Positions 1 through 8,253 of a stretch of DNA of 17,432 nucleotides are shown here, piece by piece. The notes beneath the pieces were generated by a model. That model did not search any database. It was not told where the DNA came from and worked only from the letters and a program-made list of their open reading frames with translations. Position 1 is the stretch's first letter, and every line of letters begins with the position of its first letter. Origin of the DNA: JBBDRX01 sp040905245 (lineage in GTDB: Bacteria; Bacteroidota; Rhodothermia; Balneolales; Balneolaceae); assembly GCA_040905245.1 (NCBI GenBank), contig JBBDRX010000109.1:1-17432 (forward strand), in the 5' to 3' direction. The position numbers and the translations under genes were made by a program.

Positions 1-86
1 TCTTCGGCCTCTTTGACCAAGCCAGATTGTTGGGCAATGACAGGTTGTACGGTGAAACAGATAAGTAGAAGAGCGATAGTTTTCAT
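1..86 (-). CDS. Secreted protein of unknown function, N-terminus only (cut by window edge)
   Basis: Only 28 codons are visible, beginning MKTIALLLICFTVQPVIAQQ. This is a clean type I signal peptide: Lys at position 2 region, a hydrophobic core ILLLICF-like, and a predicted cleavage at VIA-QQ. The mature part starts SGLVKEAE and then leaves the window. The ATG (86-84) overlaps the TGA stop of the upstream propeller gene (85-83) as ATGA, so translational coupling is likely. No Shine-Dalgarno sequence is visible before it. Position in the pectin locus suggests an exported carbohydrate-active enzyme or binding protein, but the visible part carries no family signature. The existence of the gene is well supported; its function is unknown. 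Confidence 0.75.
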   Translation of the reverse strand, partial: MKTIALLLICFTVQPVIAQQSGLVKEAE

Positions 87-1408
87 GGATCGTTGCGTAG
101 CGATTCAAGATTTTTCGGAGGATCGTACCGAACGAGATAGGGGCGCCTCACCGACTCACCACTGTCCAGAGTTTGTTCTTTTCCATTGACATAGTGTGTA
201 CCATACGAATTGAAATAGACGGTATGGTCACTGGCGACAAGAGCCCCAAAACACCCTTCAACACCCCGGATTTTTCCCGCCCAGTAGAACTCTTCAGACT
301 CCAGGTCCAGAATGGTCAATGTCCCGAGCGTCCCTTCCATTCCACGCTCATGATTCCCGGCAATGAAATAGAGCCTGTCAAGCTCTTCGTCCAATGCGAT
401 ATTGGGCGTATACTGAGAAACTTCCGGACGGCCGATGATATGGCCATAATCCTGAATCTGCTCTGTTTCCGGGTCAAAACTCCAGACAAATCCGTCGCGA
501 GACACTCCGTAAATTACATTCTCCGAGGAGACAACTGTTGCCCGAAAATTCCCTCCCGGAAGTTCTACATCAATATCTTCAAACTCCTCTGTGTCCGGGT
601 TGAACCGGGTGAGGCCACCAAACGGATTCAGAAAATAGCAGTACCCGTTGCGGTCCATGATCATCTCCCGGCCTCCGCTTCTGGACTCGTAGTGAAAAAG
701 TTCCATTGTTGTAAGGTCGACCCGCCAGAATCGCTGCCGGTCCACGGAGAGCCCGTTCAAAATATTGCGCTCTTCATCGTAATAAAGAGCAACCGTTGCA
801 CCATAGGGGGTCGGAATTCCAAGATACTCCACATGATCTTCTTCGGGGTCGTATTTCAGAAGCGCTCCTCCCGGATAACTTTTCGGGTAGTACGCTGCCG
901 TATATTCATGGGTGTAAGAGTGTCCCATGTATCCGGCAAAAAAGAGATTCCCGTCTGAATCGGATGCGATGTTGGAATGGATTTTTCCATGGCCGGGGGT
1001 CTCCGCGTTGGAGTAGAGGGCGCTGGCCCGATTCAACTCCAGTGCGACACCGGTTTGGTCCGTTGCGGGGTCGTAGTAGTTTAGAGTAGCATTCCCGAAA
1101 CCCCACAACCGCTCATATCGGTCTTCAACATCCCACGGCCCAGACTGTCCGTGTTCCCAGTAGATCCCATCCGCACCCCAGTGATCACCGCCGGAAAACC
1201 AGATCCGTCCATCTGGAGTCTCGGTGATCTTGTTCCAGTTTGTATCCTGGGTACTCTGCCCCTCCCAGACCAGACCTTTTGCCGGTACCATTTGCAAATC
1301 GATCACCTCCAGGTTCCGAACGTTCAGAGACTGTGCAGAAAGTACACCGGGGCCGGTGGCGGCCCAGGCCACCACAATAAGCATCAGATATGAGGCAAGA
1401 GATTTCAT
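83..1408 (-). CDS. Secreted beta-propeller-like protein of the pectin locus, unknown activity
   Basis: A 441-residue exported protein. The open frame extends to a GTG at 1429, but I start at the second of two tandem ATGs (1408) because it begins a good signal peptide, MKSLASYLMLIVVAWAATGP, with cleavage near LSA-Q (residue 25). A purine-rich GGGGAAGG lies just before the ATG pair. The mature part shows recurring blades with patterns such as DxDGNLFFAG, GALLKYDPEED, GLTRFNPDTEEF and FVWSFDPETEQI, each a strand followed by a 'Y/F-DPxT' turn, as in SMP-30/streptogramin-lyase-like or lyase propellers. His-rich stretches occur at HGKIHSN, GHSYTHEY and SYGTHYV. It follows the pectate lyase gene by about 22 bp and overlaps the next gene by ATGA, so it very probably acts on or binds pectin fragments. 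I cannot assign it to a known polysaccharide lyase family; PL22 or PL11-like folds are possible relatives. Confidence 0.85.
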   Translation of the reverse strand: MKSLASYLMLIVVAWAATGPGVLSAQSLNVRNLEVIDLQMVPAKGLVWEGQSTQDTNWNKITETPDGRIWFSGGDHWGADGIYWEHGQSGPWDVEDRYERLWGFGNATLNYYDPATDQTGVALELNRASALYSNAETPGHGKIHSNIASDSDGNLFFAGYMGHSYTHEYTAAYYPKSYPGGALLKYDPEEDHVEYLGIPTPYGATVALYYDEERNILNGLSVDRQRFWRVDLTTMELFHYESRSGGREMIMDRNGYCYFLNPFGGLTRFNPDTEEFEDIDVELPGGNFRATVVSSENVIYGVSRDGFVWSFDPETEQIQDYGHIIGRPEVSQYTPNIALDEELDRLYFIAGNHERGMEGTLGTLTILDLESEEFYWAGKIRGVEGCFGALVASDHTVYFNSYGTHYVNGKEQTLDSGESVRRPYLVRYDPPKNLESLRNDP

Positions 1409-1430
1409 CATGGCCTTCCCCGGCACCACT

Positions 1431-3008
1431 CTACCGGTTTGTCAGATAGTTGATCAGAAGATTCATGTTCTGAATGTAGGTTCGGATCGATATGTACTCC
1501 TGATCTGTCTGATCGGGCATACCGGAACCAGAGGCATCACTTCGCATAGCAGTATTGGATGGCTTACCATCTTCTGAAACTGTATAGGGGTTGCTGATTC
1601 GTTCTCCGGTAGTAATCCAGCGATAATGGTCGTCCAGTGACCGGATCAGTTCTCGGGCCGCCGATCGGGACGGTACCTCGTCCGAAAGACTGAATCCCAA
1701 ATCAATATCCTGTTGTGGAAGAGATTCACCCTTGTATTCCCCAACTTTCAAAGGAGAGTTCGCCATCGCCTCTTCGGGCGATAGAGCGCTGACCCGCTCA
1801 TACTCCTCCTTCAACCGGTCGATATCGATTGACGTTTTCTGGCCGTAGTGGCGAATCGGATTCTCATCGTTGTAGTCCCACCAATACTCCCCGTCGAGAA
1901 CACCTGTACCACTACGGTGATTGTAAATCGGCCGGTTTGTTCCTATTTCGTAGTGACCTGCGTGTGTATAGCGCCCTCCTTCGGTCGCTTCTCCCGTAAG
2001 CCTGGAGCGTTCCAGCCACTCAATAGCATCCGGAATCCGTGCCAGAAACTTTCGGTCACCTGTCAGTTGATAAAACTCCATCAGCAACATAGCGTGGCTA
2101 TAGGTAGTAGAGGGCCGTATCGATGCCGGTTCATAACTTCTTGCATGTGCCGGTTCCAGTTCCATATTGTACTGAAGACCCCATCCCGCCTGGGGATTTC
2201 CCTGCTGGGTGATCAGATAGAAGTTCATTCCGCGACGGATCGGATCCAGAAACCGCTCTTCTCCGAGCGCTACATAACAATCGATCAGAAACTGAATGTT
2301 GTTTCGAATCACATTGTCATTAAACGTATGGAAGGAGGTGTAGTCCGCTTTGCCATTTTTACTGAACTCGTACATTAGCGGGTAGCGCTGCGGCCAACCG
2401 CCAATCGGATACTGGCTCTCCATCACAAAATCAATGGCTTTGTCCAGCGCCGGTTTAAATGCCGGATCCAGCTTTTCCAGATATATTCGCAGTAAGAAGG
2501 TAGCGGCACCGGCCGTCACACTGTCGTCAAATGTTGCATTTCCATAGTAGTGGTAGTACTCTTCAAATCCCCAGGCATTAGCGCCGATGGTATCGTAGTA
2601 CTCTTTCAGCGATCGGTCCCCCGCAAAATCCACGAGATAGTGCCATCCGCCCGCTTCGTGCTGTCCCCAGATCAGTGCTTCAGCTACTTTCGAAGCAGCT
2701 TCGTAGTAGTACTCCTCACCGGTTGCCTTATAGGCATCCAGGAAGAGGTTCCCCATGCCAACTGTTCCCGCCGGTGGCTGAATGGTAATCTGCGTATCGT
2801 AGGTTTCAAGTTCGGCCCACTGCCTGGAAAAGTCGGTCCGGTAATGGTTCACATAACCGCCATTGGTGCTGACCTCTTCCACCATATAGCGAGTGGCTTC
2901 AAGCATCGCTTGCTCCACCTCTTCCTCCAAAGACTGGGAGTGGAGAGGAGCAGTAGTGAAGAGCAGTGAGAAAAAAAACAGTAGGGCGAGTATTCGTTGC
3001 AGAGTCAT
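1431..3008 (-). CDS. Secreted pectate lyase, PL10 (Pec_lyase) type
   Basis: A 525-residue exported enzyme expected to cut polygalacturonate by beta-elimination. Residues 1-24 form a signal peptide with a long hydrophobic core (LALLFFFSLLF) and cleavage near LHS-Q; there is no lipobox. The PL10/Pel-15E family is recognised by GGWPQRYP at 203-210, HTFNDN at 227-232 and YEIGTNRPI at 353-361, the last being the conserved stretch expected to carry the catalytic arginine (TNR). Earlier motifs PPAGTVGMGNLFLDAYKATG (78-97) and DTIGANAWGFEEYYHYYGNA are typical of the alpha/alpha toroid. The C-terminal part after the TNRPI motif is about 160 residues, which looks long for the family and may be an added helical segment. 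The gene lies after a terminator that closes susCD, so it probably has its own promoter, and is followed after about 22 bp by the propeller gene. The ATG lacks a Shine-Dalgarno sequence. Confidence 0.9.
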   Translation of the reverse strand: MTLQRILALLFFFSLLFTTAPLHSQSLEEEVEQAMLEATRYMVEEVSTNGGYVNHYRTDFSRQWAELETYDTQITIQPPAGTVGMGNLFLDAYKATGEEYYYEAASKVAEALIWGQHEAGGWHYLVDFAGDRSLKEYYDTIGANAWGFEEYYHYYGNATFDDSVTAGAATFLLRIYLEKLDPAFKPALDKAIDFVMESQYPIGGWPQRYPLMYEFSKNGKADYTSFHTFNDNVIRNNIQFLIDCYVALGEERFLDPIRRGMNFYLITQQGNPQAGWGLQYNMELEPAHARSYEPASIRPSTTYSHAMLLMEFYQLTGDRKFLARIPDAIEWLERSRLTGEATEGGRYTHAGHYEIGTNRPIYNHRSGTGVLDGEYWWDYNDENPIRHYGQKTSIDIDRLKEEYERVSALSPEEAMANSPLKVGEYKGESLPQQDIDLGFSLSDEVPSRSAARELIRSLDDHYRWITTGERISNPYTVSEDGKPSNTAMRSDASGSGMPDQTDQEYISIRTYIQNMNLLINYLTNR

Positions 3009-3037
3009 ACAGTGTCAGTAAATCGATTAATGTTTAC

Positions 3038-3064
3038 GTAATACAGAGTGGAAAATGTAGTCAA
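3038..3064 (-). promoter_or_regulatory. Possible promoter of the pectate lyase gene
   Basis: On the minus strand TTGACT (3064-3059) is followed after 15 bp by TATTAC (3043-3038), about 30 bp before the lyase ATG. The spacing is short for a classical promoter and the second box does not match TAnnTTTG. It is proposed mainly because a terminator separates this gene from susD, so a start of transcription is needed in these 70 bp. Confidence 0.25.
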
Positions 3065-3074
3065 AACAGCCTTT

Positions 3075-3114
3075 AAAACATAAAGGTATCCCCATAGCTG
3101 GAGATACCTTTATG
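3075..3114 (-). terminator. Rho-independent terminator after susD
   Basis: Perfect 12-bp inverted repeat: CATAAAGGTATC (3079-3090) and GATACCTTTATG (3103-3114) around a 12-nt loop, followed on the minus strand by TTTT (3078-3075). It lies 30 bp after the susD stop and before the lyase gene. The T-run is short, so read-through into the lyase gene is possible, giving graded rather than absolute separation. Confidence 0.7.
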
Positions 3115-3144
3115 AAAAATTTATCTGTATATGCCGGTTATTCG

Positions 3145-4794
3145 CTAATCCACCGGTGTCGGATACTCAGACAGTGGCCTTGCATCCCACCACAAGCGAG
3201 TCGCCGGGCTGTCCGGCCCGTCAAGTATTTGAATTGCCGCTTCCACGGCTTGAGCATTGTTGGAACGCTCATTGGACGTGAACGGCATTCGACGCATGAG
3301 GGCATCCCGCGGGACATCTTCATCGAGTGTTTCGATAATAGCGTACCCGATTGGGTACCCGGTTCGGCGTCGCTCTGTCCAGGCTTCCAAACCGCCATCC
3401 GGATACAGGGCCAGGAACTTCTGCGTAATGATCTGCTCCAGCTGCTTCTCTTCGTCACCTGCAGCAGAACCCTCACCAAACGCCACCGGAATATCGGTCA
3501 TTGGTGGAGAATTCCATTGATCCGGCACCGCAATCTGGGCAGAAGTATTGTTAATATAAGCGTCAATATCCGCCGCAGCGATATTAGATCGGTCTTCGGT
3601 CATAGATGCCCGAATTCCCTCTTCATAGTACTGCTCGGCTGTACCGCCGCCCATATTCCAACCCCTCAAAGCTCCCTCTGCACGGAGGAAATAGACCTCG
3701 GTAGCTTTTAGCACCATCATGTCAGGATTGGCTCCGCCAACCTCGCTCGGCCGCCAGTAGAGCCCGATTCGGGAGTGAAGGGGATTCAGTGTCTGGCCCT
3801 TCTGGCCAACCGGAAGGCCGGATCGAACACCCCGATAATCCGGAGCGCTCTCGTCTGTGGTTTTGTCCATATAGAGATCGATCCGTGGATCATCATACGA
3901 AACCATAGAATTGACCAAGGTCGACGCTGTACGGAACTCGTCAATGTAGGTAATGGCCGGATAGCCGTGAAGGGAGTTCTCCGTGGTGAGTACCATTGCG
4001 TTGTCCGCATTGTCCTCGATCACTCCGGCTGCAACAGCTGCTTCGGCTTCGTCTTGTGCCATCGTCGGTTCAACATAGGCAATTCGCATCGCCAGCCTCA
4101 GTCGAAGGGAGTTGGCAAATTTGATCCACTGCTCCACGTTACCTGAGTAGATCAGGTCGTTCTGCGCATACGCAGCGGTTGCCTTAGAGGAGGATTCCAG
4201 CGCAGCTACCGCACTATCCAGTGTTTCGAAAAAGTCCATGTAGATCGATTCCTGCGAATCGTATGCAATAAACGTTTCTGCATTACCCACTTCGCTGTAC
4301 ATCATCGGCCCGTATAAATCGGTCATCCGGTGATAGGCGTGAACCCGCCAGATCTGAGCGATGGCATTTTCGACAGTCATGTTGTTCTCCGCCGTATAGT
4401 CCTCCACAAACGTGAGCTGTGTCGCTACATTCGCGAAAAAGTGGTCGAACATCATACTGTTCCAGGAACCTACAATGAAGTTCTGGGCAGACGGAAAGTT
4501 GGCCTCTGTGGTGGTAAAGTACTGAGCGTACTCATCCGCAAAGAGGTTTTCTGACAGCTGAAAGGAGAGGCCGCCCTCGCGGGCAGAAAAACCCCTCCGT
4601 TGAGCCACTGCAAAGATTTTTCCCAGCCTCGCATCGTTGATCTCACTGGCGAAAATTCGATCCTCGGGCGTGTTAAGATTATCAAAATTATCTGTACACG
4701 ACATCAATCCGACAGAAAACAGCAGACCCAGGACCACTCCTCTGAACATCATATTGTCTCGGATTTTTTTAGAAGTTTTCATCTTGTTATCCAT
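3145..4794 (-). CDS. SusD/RagB-family outer-membrane glycan-binding lipoprotein
   Basis: A 549-residue surface lipoprotein that forms the lid of the SusC channel and captures oligosaccharide. The signal is FRGVVLGLLFSVGLMSC with a lipobox LMSC, so Cys33 is the expected lipidated residue. The mature N-terminus TDNFDNLNTPED resembles the 'FxDLNxNP' start of the SusD-like_2 subgroup. Typical helical TPR-like segments follow, and the late motif LKATEVYFLRAEGALRGWNMGG is a strong family signature (trEVYFLrAEA). It starts 21 bp after the susC stop, which is the standard paired arrangement. Two starts are possible: the first ATG (4794) without a Shine-Dalgarno sequence and Met5 (MKTSKK), with GGA about 8 bp upstream. 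The substrate cannot be read from the sequence; pectic oligomers are inferred from the adjoining lyase. Confidence 0.93.
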   Translation of the reverse strand: MDNKMKTSKKIRDNMMFRGVVLGLLFSVGLMSCTDNFDNLNTPEDRIFASEINDARLGKIFAVAQRRGFSAREGGLSFQLSENLFADEYAQYFTTTEANFPSAQNFIVGSWNSMMFDHFFANVATQLTFVEDYTAENNMTVENAIAQIWRVHAYHRMTDLYGPMMYSEVGNAETFIAYDSQESIYMDFFETLDSAVAALESSSKATAAYAQNDLIYSGNVEQWIKFANSLRLRLAMRIAYVEPTMAQDEAEAAVAAGVIEDNADNAMVLTTENSLHGYPAITYIDEFRTASTLVNSMVSYDDPRIDLYMDKTTDESAPDYRGVRSGLPVGQKGQTLNPLHSRIGLYWRPSEVGGANPDMMVLKATEVYFLRAEGALRGWNMGGGTAEQYYEEGIRASMTEDRSNIAAADIDAYINNTSAQIAVPDQWNSPPMTDIPVAFGEGSAAGDEEKQLEQIITQKFLALYPDGGLEAWTERRRTGYPIGYAIIETLDEDVPRDALMRRMPFTSNERSNNAQAVEAAIQILDGPDSPATRLWWDARPLSEYPTPVD

Positions 4795-4815
4795 AATAAA
4801 TTAAAATTAGGTGGG

Positions 4816-7800
4816 TTAGATATCGACCCGCACATTGAATCCAATGGACCGGGTAGTCGGTGGTGTCCAGTCCTGAGACCCTTCCGCTGCGGGACCTGTT
4901 CCGTTGGTAAAGTCTGGATCCAGGTTATCCGAGGCTTTGTAGAGATACATCAGATTTCGGCCCACCAGTGACACCTGAATATTGGATACGGGCAAACTGC
5001 TCATTACAGATTGAGGCAATGAATATCCAACCGCAACCTCTCTCAACTTCGTATAGGTAGCATCTTCGGTAAACAGCTCTCCGGCCGGCTGGTTCCGCCC
5101 ACCGTAGTTCCGCCAGAAGGTCTCTGAATCGATTGCGGCATCATTCGGGGTTCCATCCTCGAAGACAGCCGTCTCATGCTCAAAGAAGTTCTCCCCGAAC
5201 ACCAGCCCACCTTCGCGCCCCTGCAATGTCTGTTCCAGTGTTCCGTCACCCGCAAGAATTGCCAGCGCTCGGGATACAATGACCCCACCCTGAGTATGGT
5301 CAATCAGGAACCGGGCATTGACGTTCCCAAATTGGAAACTATTCATGATACCGCCTTTCCAGTCCGGTTCCGCATTACCCACCAGAACGGATTGACCGGA
5401 GGTGATCTGTGGAAGGCCTTTGGAATCGACCACGACCCGTCCCTGATCGTCCCGGACAAAGCCGCGAGAATACATATTACCGAATGGTTCTCCTTCTTCA
5501 ATCACAAACTCCCGGAGGAACGAAGAAGACCGCACTACACGCGGCCGTTCATCATCTATTCGAAGCACCGTGTTTCGATTGACTGAGTAGTTCAGATCGA
5601 TGTCCCAGACAAAAGAGGGGGTCTGAACCGGTGTGCCGCTCAGCAGCATCTCGAATCCACGGTTTTGAACATCACCACCGTTGGTAAAGAAGCTCGAAGC
5701 TCCGGATCCCGGCGGGAGGTTGATGGAAAAGAGCTGGTTAATGGTATTGGTCTGATAGGCCGTGGCGTCAACTCGCAACCGTCCCTGGAAAAGGCGAAGG
5801 TCGAGTCCGAGTTCATATCCATCGGTCTGCTCCGGTTTCAGATTCTCTGCCGGCAGCTCATCCGAGAAGGTAATAAACCCACTGGTACCACCTGCGGAGA
5901 ATTGTGCTTCCCGAAACAGACGGGCATAGGGTGCATCATTACCGACACGCGCCCAGGAAGCCCGTACACTGGCATAGGTCAGGGCATCCGGTAGTTCGAT
6001 CAGGTCAGACAAGACAGCAGATACACCCACAGATGGGTAAAAATAGGAGCGGCTTTCCGCAGGGAGCGTAGAGCTCCAGTCGTTCCGGGCCGAAACGTTC
6101 AGGTAGATGGCATCTCTCCACCCAACTTGGCTAAATGCGTAAAGCGACTGCTTGTCGACCGGCGATCCCTGATTCTCCGATACCTCCGGCAGTGCTGTAT
6201 TCGACAGGGAGAAGAGATTGGGCTCCAGAAGAGCTGCGCCGGTCGTTACATTTACGCTTCTATTTCGATGTTGTTCAATACTACCTCCCACATTGGCATC
6301 GAGACTCCACTCTTCATTGAGATCTTCCACATAGGAGAACAGAAAATCACCATTTGTTAAACTACTCTCTCCCTGGAGTACTCCGTACTGTCCAAGCGGA
6401 GCGGTTCCATAGTTGTCATTGTAGTATTTACGTTCGGTAATATTGTCCGATCCATCATAGGAAGCTCGAACCATAACGGAGAGTGGCTCCATAATTTCGT
6501 AGGTCAAAGATGCCAACGCTGTCACCCGTTCTTCTTTGGTGTCGGCAATCACCCGCTCCATAATCCAGTACGGGTTTGCACCGATGGAAGCGCCGGGCGT
6601 CCAGTAGTTCTGCTTCAGTAGCCCGTTTTCATCAAAATAATCAAAGTTTCGGGCATCTTCGGTTCGGATGTTGGACGGCATCCGCATGGCATGACGCCAC
6701 GGGTTGAACCGACCCGTTGTCCGGAACCCACCATCCAGCTGCTGCTGCATATACCCCAGCTTGGTGTCGGCAGTCAATCCTTCGGTCAGTTGGGACGTGA
6801 CACGAACAGAGATATTGTGCCGGCCCACCATATTCCCAGGAAGAACTCCCTCCGCATCGGTTCGGGTATAAGAGAGTACCCCCTGTACATTCTCACCGCC
6901 AACGGAGGCATTCAATGTATTGGCCAGAGAATATCCATTCTGATAGACGTCACTTCTGGCATCCGGCTGTGGAAGGAGGGCATATTGCTTTCCCTCGTCA
7001 TCAGGAGCCAACGACCAGTGATCCACCATCTGCCCCTCCATTCTGGGCCCCCAGGAGAACTCGGAACCGGAATTGTAGGTTCCTCCCGTACCCTGGCCAT
7101 ACTCATTCTGGAAATTGTATGGGAGGGTCTGCGTTCGAACCATAAAGTTGGAACTGAACGACACATCTGATACGCCTGCCTGGCCGCGGTTGGTTTCGAT
7201 CATAATCACCCCGTTCTGGGCAGCGCTTCCATAGAGAGCAGCCGCATTCGGCCCTTTCAATACGTCAATCGAGGCAATATTGTCGGCACTCAAATCCTGC
7301 GGATTCCCTTCGGTCGGGACTCCATCAATCACATAGAGCGGCTGGCTGTCTCCGGAAATGGATCGATTTCCCCGGAGGACAACCCGTGAGGAAGATCCAA
7401 GGCCATCCACTCCCTCGGAAATACTGATCCCGGCTACACGGCCCCGCAGAGAGTTAATCACATTGGTCTCACGCGCATCCGTCAGGTGATCCGCTGTGAC
7501 CCCCTGGGTACTATAGGAGAGCGACCGTTGTTCTCTGGCAATACCAAAGGCAGTTACAACCATCTCTTCTCCCCGGATCACCTGTTGTTCCAGAGAGATG
7601 TCGATTGTAGTGCGCCCGTTAATCGGGACCTCTTGTGACTGATATCCTATATAGGATATGGCAAGCGTCTCCTGAAGAGACGGTACATCCAGAGTGTAAT
7701 TCCCTTGCGCGTCCGTCACCGTCCCGGTGTTGGTTCCCTGAACCACCACATTCACTCCCGGCAATGATGCACCGGACGAAGCGTCTGTAATGGTCCCGGA

Positions 7801-7902
7801 AACCGTCTGGGCATGGACTTCCGCCGTCAGGATCACCCCTAATAAAACGGTACCAAAAAATGTAAAAAATTGTTTCATAACAGTGATTTTTTTAGAATTC
7901 AT
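4816..7902 (-). CDS. SusC/RagA-family TonB-linked outer-membrane transporter
   Basis: A 1028-residue transporter for glycan oligomers. A signal peptide covers residues 9-32 (MKQFFTFFGTVLLGVILTAE, cleavage near VHA-Q). Residues 33-110 are the CarboxypepD_reg-like domain (TVSGTITDASSGASLPGVNV, ISYIGYQSQEV). A TonB-box-like EEMVVTAFG occurs at 112-120. The plug includes LRGRVAGI at 152-159, VVLRGNRSISGDSQPLYVID at 174-193 and DVLKGPNAAALYGSAAQNGV at 213-232, the diagnostic SusC signatures. The rest is a 22-strand-type barrel ending GFNVRVDI. The length is normal. Two starts are plausible, 7902 or Met9 at 7878; the latter gives the more compact signal peptide. It heads the locus, with susD 21 bp downstream, and about 475 bp of gene-free AT-rich DNA upstream that should hold its control region. 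Confidence 0.95.
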   Translation of the reverse strand: MNSKKITVMKQFFTFFGTVLLGVILTAEVHAQTVSGTITDASSGASLPGVNVVVQGTNTGTVTDAQGNYTLDVPSLQETLAISYIGYQSQEVPINGRTTIDISLEQQVIRGEEMVVTAFGIAREQRSLSYSTQGVTADHLTDARETNVINSLRGRVAGISISEGVDGLGSSSRVVLRGNRSISGDSQPLYVIDGVPTEGNPQDLSADNIASIDVLKGPNAAALYGSAAQNGVIMIETNRGQAGVSDVSFSSNFMVRTQTLPYNFQNEYGQGTGGTYNSGSEFSWGPRMEGQMVDHWSLAPDDEGKQYALLPQPDARSDVYQNGYSLANTLNASVGGENVQGVLSYTRTDAEGVLPGNMVGRHNISVRVTSQLTEGLTADTKLGYMQQQLDGGFRTTGRFNPWRHAMRMPSNIRTEDARNFDYFDENGLLKQNYWTPGASIGANPYWIMERVIADTKEERVTALASLTYEIMEPLSVMVRASYDGSDNITERKYYNDNYGTAPLGQYGVLQGESSLTNGDFLFSYVEDLNEEWSLDANVGGSIEQHRNRSVNVTTGAALLEPNLFSLSNTALPEVSENQGSPVDKQSLYAFSQVGWRDAIYLNVSARNDWSSTLPAESRSYFYPSVGVSAVLSDLIELPDALTYASVRASWARVGNDAPYARLFREAQFSAGGTSGFITFSDELPAENLKPEQTDGYELGLDLRLFQGRLRVDATAYQTNTINQLFSINLPPGSGASSFFTNGGDVQNRGFEMLLSGTPVQTPSFVWDIDLNYSVNRNTVLRIDDERPRVVRSSSFLREFVIEEGEPFGNMYSRGFVRDDQGRVVVDSKGLPQITSGQSVLVGNAEPDWKGGIMNSFQFGNVNARFLIDHTQGGVIVSRALAILAGDGTLEQTLQGREGGLVFGENFFEHETAVFEDGTPNDAAIDSETFWRNYGGRNQPAGELFTEDATYTKLREVAVGYSLPQSVMSSLPVSNIQVSLVGRNLMYLYKASDNLDPDFTNGTGPAAEGSQDWTPPTTRSIGFNVRVDI

Positions 7903-7997
7903 AACCTAACAAATAAGATGTGTGAAAAAGAGAAAAAGTCAAGAATATTCTAAAAAAAAATGAAGCGTAAAATTTCCTTCAAAAATCGTCGTCAATA

Positions 7998-8155
7998 AGA
8001 GGGCTGCATACTTGATAAATACCCTTCATAGACTGAAGAAAATATAAAAATGCATATATGTGTTGTTTCCTATAAATATATAGCAATCACTCAATTGTAT
8101 TTATCAAAAATACATACATTGAATTGATCGTGTCTTTAAAAAAAGAGAGGGCTGC
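7998..8155. repeat. 10-bp direct repeat flanking the inverted repeat
   Basis: AGAGGGCTGC occurs at 7998-8007 and again at 8146-8155, outside both arms of the 11-bp inverted repeat. It stands out because it is GC-richer than its surroundings. The purpose is unknown. Confidence 0.35.
8012..8107. repeat. 11-bp inverted repeat pair in the susC upstream region
   Basis: TTGATAAATAC (8012-8022) and its exact reverse complement GTATTTATCAA (8097-8107) are 85 bp apart centre to centre, close to eight helical turns. A CATATATG palindrome (8053-8060) lies near the midpoint. This could be a pair of operator half-sites for a looping regulator of susC, or chance in AT-rich DNA. Confidence 0.4.
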
Positions 8156-8226
8156 CGAAAAAATAAAATTAAAAAAGTAGTTTTTACCTGCATAAATCAG
8201 GCGGGTTTTAAAACAAAAAAGTTTTT

Positions 8227-8253
8227 AAAAAAGATTCGATTAGTGCGCGAATC
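8227..8253 (-). terminator. Hairpin plus T-run on the minus strand (possible distal queA terminator)
   Basis: Read on the minus strand, GATTCG (8253-8248), a 9-nt loop and CGAATC (8238-8233) are followed by TTTTTT (8232-8227). The 6-bp stem is modest. No minus-strand gene ends nearby: the closest is queA, whose stop is 340 bp upstream, with the plus-strand small ORF lying between. If active it would end a queA transcript that runs antisense through that ORF. Confidence 0.35.

Noticed and set aside
173..958. 261-codon open frame on the plus strand
   Set aside because: It lies wholly antisense to the propeller gene, has no domain-like pattern, and its Cys/Arg/Pro-rich composition is that of a shadow frame.
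83..1408. Annotation of the propeller as PL22 oligogalacturonate lyase
   Set aside because: The fold type and context would fit, but I could not identify family-specific motifs, so the name would be a guess.
3112..3711. 199-codon plus-strand open frame
   Set aside because: Antisense to the 3' part of susD, whose protein signatures are clear; the translation has no recognisable features.
8188..8202. CCTG...CAGG hairpin in the susC upstream region
   Set aside because: Only four base pairs with a 7-nt loop; expected by chance in this AT-rich stretch.
8207..8216. GTTTTAAAAC palindrome
   Set aside because: A short low-complexity palindrome among A and T runs; no reason to treat it as an operator.
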